Below are positions 17,036-25,210 of a stretch of DNA of 64,000 nucleotides, in pieces. The stretch spans positions 248,001 through 312,000 of the forward strand of contig CAZEJT010000003.1 of assembly GCA_964512655.1 (NCBI GenBank), in the 5' to 3' direction. How positions within the stretch are numbered: position 1 is the stretch's first letter; each line of letters starts with the position of its first letter. The translations under genes and the position numbers were made by a program. The stretch comes from VBOC01 sp964512655 (GTDB lineage Bacteria; Bacteroidota; Ignavibacteria; UBA10030; SZUA-254). A model generated the notes under the pieces. It made no database searches and was not told the DNA's origin. It was given only the letters and a program-made list of their open reading frames with translations.

Positions 17036-19366
17036 TCACGAATCAAGCCCTACCCTCTTCACGAACACTCCGAATCGGGGATCCGGGCGGAGGTTGTCCC
17101 ACACACGCGCCACCTTGAGTGTTCTCAGAAGTTCATTGTGCTCGTTATACGCATGTCCCAGCCATTGAAATGCGCTATCCCTTTCGTTCAACGAGGAATA
17201 GACTGCGGCAATCTGAACTGAAAGAGAATAGCCCTGTCGGGAGAAAGCGAGCAATTCATCGAGAACCTGCTTTGCTTCCTCCTTTCTTCCCGCCATCGCG
17301 TTAATGAAACCAAGGTACTCCAGCCGGACGGGGCTGTTTCCGGCGAGAGCCCTCACCGTTCGGCACTCCGCGAGCGCTTCTTGGAACCTGCCTTCTTCCT
17401 GGTAGACAAGCGCGAGCCCCGCATGTGCGCCGGAAAAGTTTGAGTCGAGCTCCAGGGTCTTCCGGTACTGCGCTATTGCCTCGTCATACCGTTTCAGGAG
17501 ATAATACCTGTCGGCCACGGTTTCATTGATGATCAGCGACAGCGGATCGAGTTCCTGGGCCTTCTTGATCGTCGTCAGTGCCTCTTCAAGCCTGCCGACG
17601 GAGCTCAGACAAACGCTGTACCACTGATAGGCGGTCGGATAGCCGGGATTAAATTCGATCGCCCGCTTGTATTCCTTCTCCGCATCGGCCCAGTTCCATT
17701 CGAAATTTCCCTTGATGTAACCAAGAACGGCATGGGCCTCGGAGAGCGTTTCGTCAATCTCCATTGCCTTCATAGCGGCGGTCTTGGCTTTTCCCATGAA
17801 CTCCGATGGCGGGAGACCGGCGTAAAACGGGGAGAGAACATACGCGGAGGCTAATCCGGCATACGCCAGTGCATAGGCTGAATCCTTTTCTACTGCCTGG
17901 TTGAAGTAGTCGATCGCTTTCTTCAAGTTGTCGCCCGTCCTCTTGTTCCAGTAAAAACGGCCTTCAAGATACAGGTTGTACGCATCGACACTCCCCGTCG
18001 CCGCCTTTTCCAGCTGCCCCTTCTGCGTTGATGATAGCGTCTCGTTGAGGGCTTTCGTGATTTGCTGCGCCACGTCGCTCTGGATGGCAAATATTTGCGT
18101 CAGCTCCTTATCATAGGTCTCCGCCCAGAGGTGTTCATCATTCAGCGCATCAATCAGCTGCGCTACAATCCGGACTTGATTACCCGAGCGGCGGACGCTC
18201 CCTTCCAGAACCGTAGCGACTCCCAGTTCTTTGCCGATGTCCCGCACACCTTTGCTGGTGTTTTTGTACCGCATGACGGAGGTACGCGAGATCACCTTGA
18301 ATTTGCCGATCTTGGCGAGGTCAGTGATGATGTCCTCCGTCATGCCGTCGCTGAAGTATTCGTTCTCTCCGTCCCTGCTCATGTTCGTAAACGGCAAGAC
18401 TGCGATCGACTTCTTCGGGGGCCCCGCGGGCTTCATGAGGAGGAGGATGAGACCGGCCGCCGCAAGAACGGCGACAATAAGAACAGCCGCCGTTGAGCCG
18501 GCAATCGTCTTGCGCCGGGCCCCGGGTCTCGCGGGGAGGCCTCCCTGTTTGCTCGCCTCCCGAAGTGTTCGCAAATCGGCAAGCAACTCATCAGCGTGCT
18601 GATACCGGCTTCCACGACCTTTGTTCATCGCCTTGCTTACAATCCGCTCGAGCTCGATCGGGACGTCGCTGCGCAAGGAGGTGAGAGGCTCCGGATCTTC
18701 ATTCAGGATCGAATAGACGATGGCTTCGTTGTATTCGCTATTGAAGGGGAGGCGGCCCGCGACCATTTCATACAATACAATGCCGAGCGACCATACATCG
18801 GTGCGGCTGTCCAGGTCCTCCCCGCGGGCCTGCTCGGGCGACATGTACGGCGCGGTTCCCATCGTCGCGCCGGTTCTCGTCAGGCGTGATTCCCCCTTGA
18901 TGCTCGCGAGGCCGAAGTCCATGATCTTCACGATGCCGTCAGCGGTCACCCTGATGTTCTCAGATTTTATGTCACGATGAATGATCCCGCGGCCATGGGC
19001 CTGTGCAAGCCCCTCGGCCACCGACATGGCTGTCCGGACGCATTCATCGATGGGAAGGGGGCACTCCCTGATTCTCTCCTTGACGCTGTTGCCATCATAG
19101 TAGGCCATTACGATGAAGAGCTGTTGATCGGGGGTCTCGCCCATTTCGTAGAACGTGCAGATGTTCGGATGCTCGAGGGCGGAAGCCGCGCGCGCTTCGC
19201 GCACGAAGCGCAGCCTCCCCTCCTCGTCGGTGTGACGGCCGAGGGGGAGAAACTTCACCGCGACGATACGGTCGAGCTGCGTATCGCGGGCCTTATACAC
19301 CACACCCATGCCCCCCTCGCCCAGCTCTTCAAGGATTTCATAATGGGATATGATCTGACCGGTCAA
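17036..19366 (-). CDS. membrane Ser/Thr protein kinase with TolB-like domain and TPR array
   Basis: Hanks-type kinase of 776 aa. Kinase domain is about 8-275: GEGGMG P-loop (16-21), Lys38 in VAVKFL, catalytic HRDIKSEN with Asp132, DFG with Asp150, and PEQARGE. One transmembrane helix lies at about 288-311. Outside it is a domain of about 320-440 starting SIAVLPFTNMSRDGENEYFS, the TolB-N-like module often found after bacterial kinases and adenylate cyclases, then at least six TPR repeats (about 445-750). Start is TTG 19366, with AAAGGA about ten bases before it; no ATG fits the conserved N-terminus. It is the last gene of an operon with PEP carboxykinase, a dehydrogenase and threonine dehydratase, a curious link between signalling and central carbon metabolism. 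Confidence 0.9.
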   Translation of the reverse strand: MTGQIISHYEILEELGEGGMGVVYKARDTQLDRIVAVKFLPLGRHTDEEGRLRFVREARAASALEHPNICTFYEMGETPDQQLFIVMAYYDGNSVKERIRECPLPIDECVRTAMSVAEGLAQAHGRGIIHRDIKSENIRVTADGIVKIMDFGLASIKGESRLTRTGATMGTAPYMSPEQARGEDLDSRTDVWSLGIVLYEMVAGRLPFNSEYNEAIVYSILNEDPEPLTSLRSDVPIELERIVSKAMNKGRGSRYQHADELLADLRTLREASKQGGLPARPGARRKTIAGSTAAVLIVAVLAAAGLILLLMKPAGPPKKSIAVLPFTNMSRDGENEYFSDGMTEDIITDLAKIGKFKVISRTSVMRYKNTSKGVRDIGKELGVATVLEGSVRRSGNQVRIVAQLIDALNDEHLWAETYDKELTQIFAIQSDVAQQITKALNETLSSTQKGQLEKAATGSVDAYNLYLEGRFYWNKRTGDNLKKAIDYFNQAVEKDSAYALAYAGLASAYVLSPFYAGLPPSEFMGKAKTAAMKAMEIDETLSEAHAVLGYIKGNFEWNWADAEKEYKRAIEFNPGYPTAYQWYSVCLSSVGRLEEALTTIKKAQELDPLSLIINETVADRYYLLKRYDEAIAQYRKTLELDSNFSGAHAGLALVYQEEGRFQEALAECRTVRALAGNSPVRLEYLGFINAMAGRKEEAKQVLDELLAFSRQGYSLSVQIAAVYSSLNERDSAFQWLGHAYNEHNELLRTLKVARVWDNLRPDPRFGVFVKRVGLDS

Positions 19367-19427
19367 TCCCGAGATCCTTTGTTATGCTGAAAGGGAAGGT
19401 TTCCAGGATTTGCATCCTGCATGGGTT

Positions 19428-20375
19428 TCACAGAATCGTCTTGAGGAACGCAGCATCGGCATTCCCGCCGCTGATGATGACAGCGACTCTTTTGCCTGAG
19501 GCTCCGATCGACCGCTTCATCACTGCGGCCCCAGCAACCGCGCCGGTGGGTTCCACAATGATCTTCATCCGTTCAGCGAAAAACTTCATCATGGGATAGA
19601 TATCGTCATCCTTGATCGTGATGACGTCGTCCACGTACCGGAGGATGATCTCCAGATTCAGATTTCCGACGGAGAGCGTGCGCATCCCATCGGCGATCGT
19701 GTCGACCCTGTCGAGCTTCACGACTTTCTTCGCACGGAAGGATTGATAGGCATCATTGGCGCCCTCGGTCTCCACGCCGATGACTTTTATCCGGGGATAC
19801 AATGATTTTGCTGCGATCGAACATCCGGAGATAAGTCCCCCACCGCCGATAGGGACGATCAAATAATCCAGTTCCTTCAGTTCCGGGGAGAGTTCGTAGG
19901 CAACCGTACCCTGTCCCGCAATCAGCACGGGGTCGTTGAACGGATGAACGAGCGTGTAGCCGAATGTGTGGATAAGTTCATCTGTCGTTCGCTCCCGGTC
20001 GTCTGTTGTGTTTCCGCAGAATACGACCTCGGCGCCGTATGATTTGGTAGCGTCGACCTTTCGTGCAACCGAATCGCCCGGCATCACGATGACCGTCTTC
20101 ACGCCGAGGAGTTTGCAGGCGAGCGCAACACCCTGGGCGTGGTTCCCGGAGGAGTGTGCGACAACCCCCGCCTTCTTCTCTTCGGGCGTCAGCGAGGAAA
20201 TCTTGTTGTAAGCGCCTCTGAATTTGAACGCGCCGACCCGCTGAAAATTCTCCGCCTTAAAATAAACTTTGTTGCCGGAAATGTCGTTGAATGTGCGGGA
20301 AGTGAGGAGGGGGGTCTTGTGGGCTGCCTTGCTTACGACCTTGTAGGCCGATTCGATATCGGAGAAGGAAACCAC
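19428..20375 (-). CDS. short threonine dehydratase / serine racemase-type PLP enzyme
   Basis: Fold type II PLP enzyme of 315 aa. ENFQRVGAFKFRGAYNKI carries the Schiff-base Lys, SSGNHAQGVALA binds the substrate carboxylate, GGGGLISG holds the phosphate, and ISGGNAD is the late cofactor loop. It lacks the C-terminal ACT domain of biosynthetic IlvA, so it resembles catabolic threonine ammonia-lyase (TdcB) or serine racemase. It converts threonine to 2-oxobutyrate or serine to pyruvate. GTG 20375 is the start, two bases after the dehydrogenase stop. Feeding pyruvate or oxobutyrate into gluconeogenesis would suit its operon mate pckG. Confidence 0.9.
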   Translation of the reverse strand: MVSFSDIESAYKVVSKAAHKTPLLTSRTFNDISGNKVYFKAENFQRVGAFKFRGAYNKISSLTPEEKKAGVVAHSSGNHAQGVALACKLLGVKTVIVMPGDSVARKVDATKSYGAEVVFCGNTTDDRERTTDELIHTFGYTLVHPFNDPVLIAGQGTVAYELSPELKELDYLIVPIGGGGLISGCSIAAKSLYPRIKVIGVETEGANDAYQSFRAKKVVKLDRVDTIADGMRTLSVGNLNLEIILRYVDDVITIKDDDIYPMMKFFAERMKIIVEPTGAVAGAAVMKRSIGASGKRVAVIISGGNADAAFLKTIL

Positions 20376-20377
20376 TG

Positions 20378-21418
20378 CTAGATTTGAAGCACAATCTTTC
20401 CGAAGTTCTTTCTCTCCTCCATTCGCTGCTGTGCATCGGCAGCCTTTGCAAGAGGAAAGACGCTGTCGACAACAGGATGGAGGCGCCGCGCTTCCTTGCC
20501 GCCTTCGAAGAATTTCAGCACTTCAATCAGCTCGGCCTTGCCTCCCATCCACGAACCAAGAATTGTCTGGTGGCGGGTATAGACATAGCGGATGTCAAGT
20601 TTCACCGCGAACTCTGAAGTTGCGCCGCACGTGACGAGCCGCCCTCCCTTCGCGATTATCTGGATGCTCTTTTCAAAGACCTCTCCTCCGATGTGTTCGA
20701 AGACAACATCAACACCTTTCTTTTCCGTCAGCCGTTTGATCTCCTCTATCAGATCCGTTTCACGATAATTGATCAGTTCGTCCGCGCCGAGCTTGCGCGC
20801 CTTCTCCAATTTCTCGGTGGAACCCGCCGTGGTTATCACGCGGGCGCCCACCATCTTCGCAATCTGCAGTCCCGCGGAACCCACGCCACTCCCGGCGCCG
20901 TGAATAAGCGCCGTTTCGCCCGGCTTCAAACCGGCCCGGGTCACGAGCATATGCCACGCCGTCAGGAAGACGAGCGGGATTGCCGCTGCTTCGTTGAAAT
21001 CAAGCCCATCAGGAATCGGAACACAGTTGATAGCGGGGATTTTCAGATACTCGGCGTAGGTTCCATCCTCCCGAACGCCTAGCACGCGGTAGAATCTGCA
21101 CAGATTATCCTGACCCGAGAGGCAGGCATCACAATGGCCGCATGACAGGCCTGAAGAGATTAATACCCGGTCACCCTCTTTCAGCCAGTCGACACCCGCG
21201 CCCAGTCCGGATACCATGCCCGAACCGTCCGAGCCCGGGATATGAGGGAGGGGAATATTACGCTCGCGAAGACCGCTGCGGACCCAGAGATCGAGGTGAT
21301 TGAGTGCGGCGGCTTTAAGATTGAGAACTACTTCGCCGGGACCGGCGACGGGTGTCGGGGCATCCTCGTGTTTCAATACTTCCCGGCCGCCGAAGGTGTG
21401 GAACCGAACTGCCTTCAT
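20378..21418 (-). CDS. zinc-binding MDR-superfamily dehydrogenase (quinone-oxidoreductase-like)
   Basis: Medium-chain dehydrogenase/reductase of 346 aa. It retains the structural zinc tetrad CGHCDACLSGQDNLC (Cys93, 96, 99, 107) but the catalytic-zinc ligands of alcohol dehydrogenases look lost: the usual Cys position reads AALNHLD and the GHE motif reads GSDGSG. The Rossmann motif is HGAGSGVGSAGLQIAK. So it is probably an NADPH-dependent reductase acting on quinones or enones with a vestigial structural zinc, and not a true alcohol dehydrogenase. It lies nine bases after pckG and two before the threonine dehydratase. Confidence 0.88.
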   Translation of the reverse strand: MKAVRFHTFGGREVLKHEDAPTPVAGPGEVVLNLKAAALNHLDLWVRSGLRERNIPLPHIPGSDGSGMVSGLGAGVDWLKEGDRVLISSGLSCGHCDACLSGQDNLCRFYRVLGVREDGTYAEYLKIPAINCVPIPDGLDFNEAAAIPLVFLTAWHMLVTRAGLKPGETALIHGAGSGVGSAGLQIAKMVGARVITTAGSTEKLEKARKLGADELINYRETDLIEEIKRLTEKKGVDVVFEHIGGEVFEKSIQIIAKGGRLVTCGATSEFAVKLDIRYVYTRHQTILGSWMGGKAELIEVLKFFEGGKEARRLHPVVDSVFPLAKAADAQQRMEERKNFGKIVLQI

Positions 21419-21427
21419 GGCGGAGGG

Positions 21428-23263
21428 CTATCGTTCAGACGCGAGTTCCCAGTGCTGCGGGGAGCGCCAGAGGCTGGAGAGCGTCAGCTCGCGCATGAAG
21501 ATAAATTCCTTGGGGAGCTTGTCGTAGAGCTTCGAGAAGAATTCCTCGTGAGAGAGAAGCTCCTTCTTCCACTCCTCGCTGTTCAGTGACATGACATTAT
21601 TAAACTTTTCATGCGTGAACTGCTCGAGCCCGGCCCAACAGAGATCTTCGTATCGCGGCATCCATCCGAGAGGGCTCTCAATTCCGTAGCCGCGTCCTCT
21701 CGCCCGGTCGACGATCCACTTGAGAATGCGCATGTTCTGTGAAAACCCCGGCCAGATGAACTTTCCGTTCTCGTCTTTTCGGAACCAATTGACGCAGAAG
21801 ATCCGCGGCGGATTCGCCAGGTTCCTGCCGAACTGGAGCCAGTGGTTGAAGTAATCGGCCATGTGGTACCCGCAAAACGGAAGCATTGCCATCGGGTCAC
21901 GCCGGACTTTGCCGAGGTCGCCGGCTGCCGCTGCGGTGGTTTCGGAGCCCATGGTTGCGGCAGCGTAGACACCAAAATTCCAGTTGGCGGATTGGCACAC
22001 AAGAGGGACGACGCTGCTCCTTCTTCCGCCAAAGATAAAGGCGCTGATCGGAACTCCTTTTGCGTCTTCCCAGGACGGATCGACTATCGGATTTTGACTC
22101 GCCGGCACCGTGAACCGGGCATTCGGATGAGCAGCAGCCCGTCCGCTCGCCGGGGTCCATTCTTTTCCCTGCCAGTCGATGAGGGACGGAGGGAGAGTTT
22201 CGGTCATGCCTTCCCACCAGACATCGCCGTCGGGTGTCAGGGCCACGTTCGTGAAGATTGTGTTGGAAGCGATGCATTCCATCGCATGAGGATTGGTCTT
22301 CATGGACATCCCGGGAGCGACACCGAAATACCCCGCCTCGGGGTTGATCGCGTAGAGCCTGCCGTCTCCTCCCTGCTTGATCCATGCGATGTCATCGCCA
22401 ACCGTCGTCACCTTCCAGCCGCCGAACTCTTTCGGAGGGATCAACATGGCAAAATTTGTCTTCCCGCACGCGCTCGGGAAAGCGGCCGCTACGTACGTCT
22501 TCTCGCCTTCCGGAGACTCGACGCCGAGGATGAGCATGTGTTCCGCAAGCCAGCCCTCGTCGCGAGCCATCACGGACGCGATCCTCAGCGCAAAGCATTT
22601 TTTGCCGAGCAGCGCATTGCCGCCATAGCCGCTGCCGTACGACCAGATCGCGCGCTCTTCCGGGAAATGAACGATGTACTTGTGCTCCTTGTTGGAGGGC
22701 CAGGAGACATCCTTTTGGCCCGGCTCCAGAGGAAATCCTACGGAGTGGAGGCAGGGCACGAATTCTCCGTCGCCGAGGATGTCGATCACTTTCTTACCCA
22801 TACGAGTCATGATCTTCGTGCTGACGACCACGTAAGGGGAATCGGTGATCTGGACGCCGATATGGGAGAGTGGAGATCCCAGCGGTCCCATGCTGAACGG
22901 AATGACATACATGGTTCTGCCGCGCATGCACCCCCGGAAGAGGCGCGTGAGGGTCGCCTTCATCTCCCTGGGATTGACCCAGTTATTTGTGGGGCCGGCA
23001 TCATCCTTTCGTACGCTGCAGATGAAGGTGCGGTCCTCCACGCGTGCAACGTCGCTTGGGTCGGAGCGGGAAAGGAAGCTGTTTGGGCGCTTCTTGTCGT
23101 TCAACCGGATGAACGTTCCCGATGCGACCAGCTTCTCGCAGAGCTCCCGGTACTCTTCGTCGGATCCGTCGCACCAGTGGATGCCCAACGGCTCGCAGAG
23201 CGCGAAGATCTCCTTCACCCATGCCTGGAGCTTCTGATTTTGGATCTTGTCCGGGGAAAGCAT
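21428..23263 (-). CDS. pckG: phosphoenolpyruvate carboxykinase (GTP)
   Basis: Converts oxaloacetate and GTP to PEP, CO2 and GDP, the first committed step of gluconeogenesis. Length 611 aa is normal for the GTP type. The kinase-1a loop FPSACGKTN (262-270) with the reactive Cys266, the SWPSNKEHKYIVHFPEER stretch, and WVNPREM and GGRR segments are all present. A Shine-Dalgarno GAAGGA precedes ATG 23263 and a promoter lies at 23321-23349. It is first in a four-gene minus-strand operon with the dehydrogenase, threonine dehydratase and Ser/Thr kinase. With fbp at 52932 it indicates growth on organic or amino acids. Confidence 0.96.
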   Translation of the reverse strand: MLSPDKIQNQKLQAWVKEIFALCEPLGIHWCDGSDEEYRELCEKLVASGTFIRLNDKKRPNSFLSRSDPSDVARVEDRTFICSVRKDDAGPTNNWVNPREMKATLTRLFRGCMRGRTMYVIPFSMGPLGSPLSHIGVQITDSPYVVVSTKIMTRMGKKVIDILGDGEFVPCLHSVGFPLEPGQKDVSWPSNKEHKYIVHFPEERAIWSYGSGYGGNALLGKKCFALRIASVMARDEGWLAEHMLILGVESPEGEKTYVAAAFPSACGKTNFAMLIPPKEFGGWKVTTVGDDIAWIKQGGDGRLYAINPEAGYFGVAPGMSMKTNPHAMECIASNTIFTNVALTPDGDVWWEGMTETLPPSLIDWQGKEWTPASGRAAAHPNARFTVPASQNPIVDPSWEDAKGVPISAFIFGGRRSSVVPLVCQSANWNFGVYAAATMGSETTAAAAGDLGKVRRDPMAMLPFCGYHMADYFNHWLQFGRNLANPPRIFCVNWFRKDENGKFIWPGFSQNMRILKWIVDRARGRGYGIESPLGWMPRYEDLCWAGLEQFTHEKFNNVMSLNSEEWKKELLSHEEFFSKLYDKLPKEFIFMRELTLSSLWRSPQHWELASER

Positions 23264-23320
23264 CCGTGGTATCCTTCAGGAATAGCGAAAAGCGACGAAA
23301 ACTCGATGGAAAAGCGAATC

Positions 23321-23349
23321 AAGATAAGGAAAAAATAGGGGATGAACAA
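23321..23349 (-). promoter_or_regulatory. sigma70-type promoter for pckG operon
   Basis: Minus strand TTGTTC (23344-23349), 17-base spacer, TATCTT (23321-23326), predicted leader about 50 bases. Its -35 box is only nine bases from the -35 box of the divergent promoter at 23359, so one regulator could control both. Confidence 0.6.
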
Positions 23350-23358
23350 GAAGACGGC

Positions 23359-23387
23359 TTGCTATTACCCATCAGGCACGATACCTT
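23359..23387 (+). promoter_or_regulatory. sigma70-type promoter for small membrane ORF and POT-like transporter
   Basis: TTGCTA (23359-23364), 17-base spacer, TACCTT (23382-23387). It would start a transcript near 23394, about 40 bases before the 49-codon ORF at 23435. Back to back with the pckG promoter. Confidence 0.55.
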
Positions 23388-23434
23388 TTAAGCCTGGATG
23401 ATCGATTCAATCATCACCAAAACCCGGAGATGCC

Positions 23435-23584
23435 ATGGATGCCAAAGATACTTCGGCAATACTAGCCGCCCTTACGGCGAACGTGCTCTTGATCAGACGG
23501 TGGGTGATCATCATTGGGATTATCTCGTTGTTCGAATTCTTTGTAGGAGTGTACATATTCCTCATTCGTTTGGCGTTTGTATAG
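23435..23584 (+). CDS. predicted 49-aa single-helix membrane protein
   Basis: ATG 23435 opens a 49-codon frame with the core RRWVIIIGIISLFEFFVGVY and the end IFLIRLAFV. About 25 hydrophobic residues follow two Arg, typical of a small inner-membrane protein with its N-terminus inside. CGGAG lies about six bases upstream and a promoter at 23359-23387 fits its start. It sits 85 bases before a POT-like transporter on the same strand, so it could be a transporter accessory peptide, a toxin-like peptide or chance. The rest of the 406-base gap 23264-23669 holds the two divergent promoters and nothing else I can name. Confidence 0.5.
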   Translation: MDAKDTSAILAALTANVLLIRRWVIIIGIISLFEFFVGVYIFLIRLAFV

Positions 23585-23669
23585 ACCTCTCGGCGGATTC
23601 AGCCCGGGATCTTGCTAATGGCGGTCTATTTACCTATGTTCCCCTCTTAAAATCCGGGAAGGTGGCTTG

Positions 23670-24938
23670 ATGAAATTTAACGAGTGGATCCAAAAAGCAC
23701 GCACGGGATTCAACCGGACATTCTGGGTGGCGAATACGCTCGAGCTGTTCGAGCGGCTGGCATTCTACGGCGCGAAGGCGGTCCTCACCGTTTACCTTGC
23801 AATTAAAGTTGGTCTCGGCGCGCAGATGGCCGGATCACTCGCCGGACTCTTTTCAGGTGTTATATTTTCGCTCCCGATAGTCGCAGGCACGTTCGTTGAC
23901 CGGTATGGATTCAGGAAAACGCTGATGGCCTGCTTCTCATTTTTTTGTATCGGCTACTTCCTGATCGGATTCGCAGGGTTGGAGTTTGGGCAGGCCATCG
24001 TCGGGGCGATTGGCAAGACAACCTACACCGTAACAGTTCTCCTCCTTACTGCCATTGGGGGATCGCTGATCAAGCCCTGTATCGTGGGGACCGTTGCGAA
24101 GACCACGACCGAAGGCTCGCGATCACTCGGATTTTCCATCTATTATACACTCGTAAACATCGGAGGGGCGCTGGGTCCGATTCTTGCCCTTCAGGTGCGC
24201 GAGGGCCTCGGCATCGAGTATGTACTTGTGATGTCTTCGGTTACCTCGTTTCTACTTCTTCTTGGAACCCTCTTCTTCTTCAGAGAGCCGGAGTCGGCGG
24301 GAGACGATCAGAATAAGAAGACACTGGGGCAGGTGTTTCGGGATATGCTACTTGTTTTTCGGAATGCACGGTTCATCAGCTTCCTGGTAATATTCTCCGG
24401 CTTCTGGATCATGTTCTGGCAGATCTTCTATTCCTTCCCGTTTTACGTTATCGAAGTGCTCAAGTATCCCAAGTTTGAGCTGCTGGAGACAGTCGATGCG
24501 TGGACAATTATCATTCTGAGTGTGCCCCTCACGGCGTTGGCAAAGAAATTCCGTCCTATTACAGCGATGACCCTGGGCTTCGTGATAGCGAGCTGTTCGT
24601 GGCTCCTCATTGCGAGTTCACAGACAATTACGGTCGCGATCTTCGCAATGGCGCTCTTCGCAGTCGGAGAGGCTACACAGGCGCCACGGTTTTATGAGTA
24701 TGTCAGCGCCCTTGCCCCCAAGGATCAGGTCGGGACATTCATGGGCTTCGCATTCTTGCCGGTTGCGATAGGCTCTTTTGTTGCCGGGCCTCTTTCGGGA
24801 TGGCTCGTACAGACATACCTGCAGGATTCCTTCCGTCCGGCCACGATGTGGACCATCCTTGCCGCGATCGGCTTCGGGGCGACGGCTTGCATGATCCTCT
24901 ATAATATCTTCCTCGTTAAACGGACGGCCGCTGCCTGA
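23670..24938 (+). CDS. MFS transporter, POT/PTR (peptide transporter)-like
   Basis: About 12 transmembrane helices in 422 aa. The first helix has ELFERLAFYGAKAVLTVYL, a match to the ExxER(F/L)xYY proton-coupling motif of proton-dependent oligopeptide transporters. The first cytoplasmic loop has GTFVDRYGFRKTL, the MFS motif A, and helix 4-5 has IYYTLVNIGGALGP, also POT-like. Start ATG 23670 is taken; the codon before it (TTG) is also in frame. Likely a proton symporter for di- or tripeptides or a related nitrogen compound, which would feed the neighbouring gluconeogenic operon; the substrate is inference. Confidence 0.82.
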   Translation: MKFNEWIQKARTGFNRTFWVANTLELFERLAFYGAKAVLTVYLAIKVGLGAQMAGSLAGLFSGVIFSLPIVAGTFVDRYGFRKTLMACFSFFCIGYFLIGFAGLEFGQAIVGAIGKTTYTVTVLLLTAIGGSLIKPCIVGTVAKTTTEGSRSLGFSIYYTLVNIGGALGPILALQVREGLGIEYVLVMSSVTSFLLLLGTLFFFREPESAGDDQNKKTLGQVFRDMLLVFRNARFISFLVIFSGFWIMFWQIFYSFPFYVIEVLKYPKFELLETVDAWTIIILSVPLTALAKKFRPITAMTLGFVIASCSWLLIASSQTITVAIFAMALFAVGEATQAPRFYEYVSALAPKDQVGTFMGFAFLPVAIGSFVAGPLSGWLVQTYLQDSFRPATMWTILAAIGFGATACMILYNIFLVKRTAAA

Positions 24939-24961
24939 TTCAGGTCCTCTGCCGAATCAGG
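24934..24961. terminator. hairpin overlapping the transporter stop
   Basis: Arms CCTGATTC (24934-24941) and GAATCAGG (24954-24961) with a 12-base loop; the left arm contains the TGA stop of the transporter. No T-run, so a weak terminator or mRNA 3' end. Confidence 0.35.
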
Positions 24962-25000
24962 ATTGGTTGACGCAACTGAGGTTCCCTCCACCATCTGCGA

Positions 25001-25111
25001 ACGCCGGCTAAAGCCGGCGGCTACAAAAGATGGGCGCGCTGCGAACGATGGCATTGTAGCCGCGCCCTTCAGGGCGCGCATCTTTCAGCGCGGGCTAAAG
25101 CCCGCGCCTAC
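25001..25111. repeat. REP-like palindrome cluster A (three units)
   Basis: Three palindromic units: 25001-25024 (reverse), 25056-25082 (forward) and 25088-25111 (reverse). Orientation is defined by the GTAG end; a forward unit reads GTAG, G/C, then a GC-rich stem with a TTCA/TTTA loop, then GCGC and A/T-TC. The units fill most of the gap between the POT-like and Nramp genes. Confidence 0.85.
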
Positions 25112-25159
25112 CACCGCGTGATTCCGGCTATCACCGAATCAGACCTCCTTACTCTGGGT

Positions 25160-25188
25160 TTGACTTTCCACCCGCGAACACATACATT
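25160..25188 (+). promoter_or_regulatory. sigma70-type promoter for Nramp-Usp gene
   Basis: TTGACT (25160-25165), 17-base spacer, TACATT (25183-25188), predicted start near 25195 and a leader of about 16 bases before ATG 25211. No clear MntR- or Fur-type operator was seen around it. Confidence 0.7.
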
Positions 25189-25210
25189 TTTTTAGATCGC
25201 TTCAGCAGAA

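Noticed and set aside
21842..23338. 498-codon plus-strand frame opposite pckG
   Set aside because: Antisense to a full-length, well-conserved PEP carboxykinase; composition typical of GC-rich shadow frames.
23398..23670. 90-codon plus-strand frame before the transporter
   Set aside because: It overlaps the better 49-codon membrane ORF in another frame, starts near the predicted transcription start without a ribosome binding site, and has no hydrophobic or domain pattern.
25001..25111. Repeat clusters as a CRISPR array
   Set aside because: Units are palindromes in both orientations with irregular spacing and variable stems, and no cas genes are present (the DUF2779 protein is only Cas4-like).
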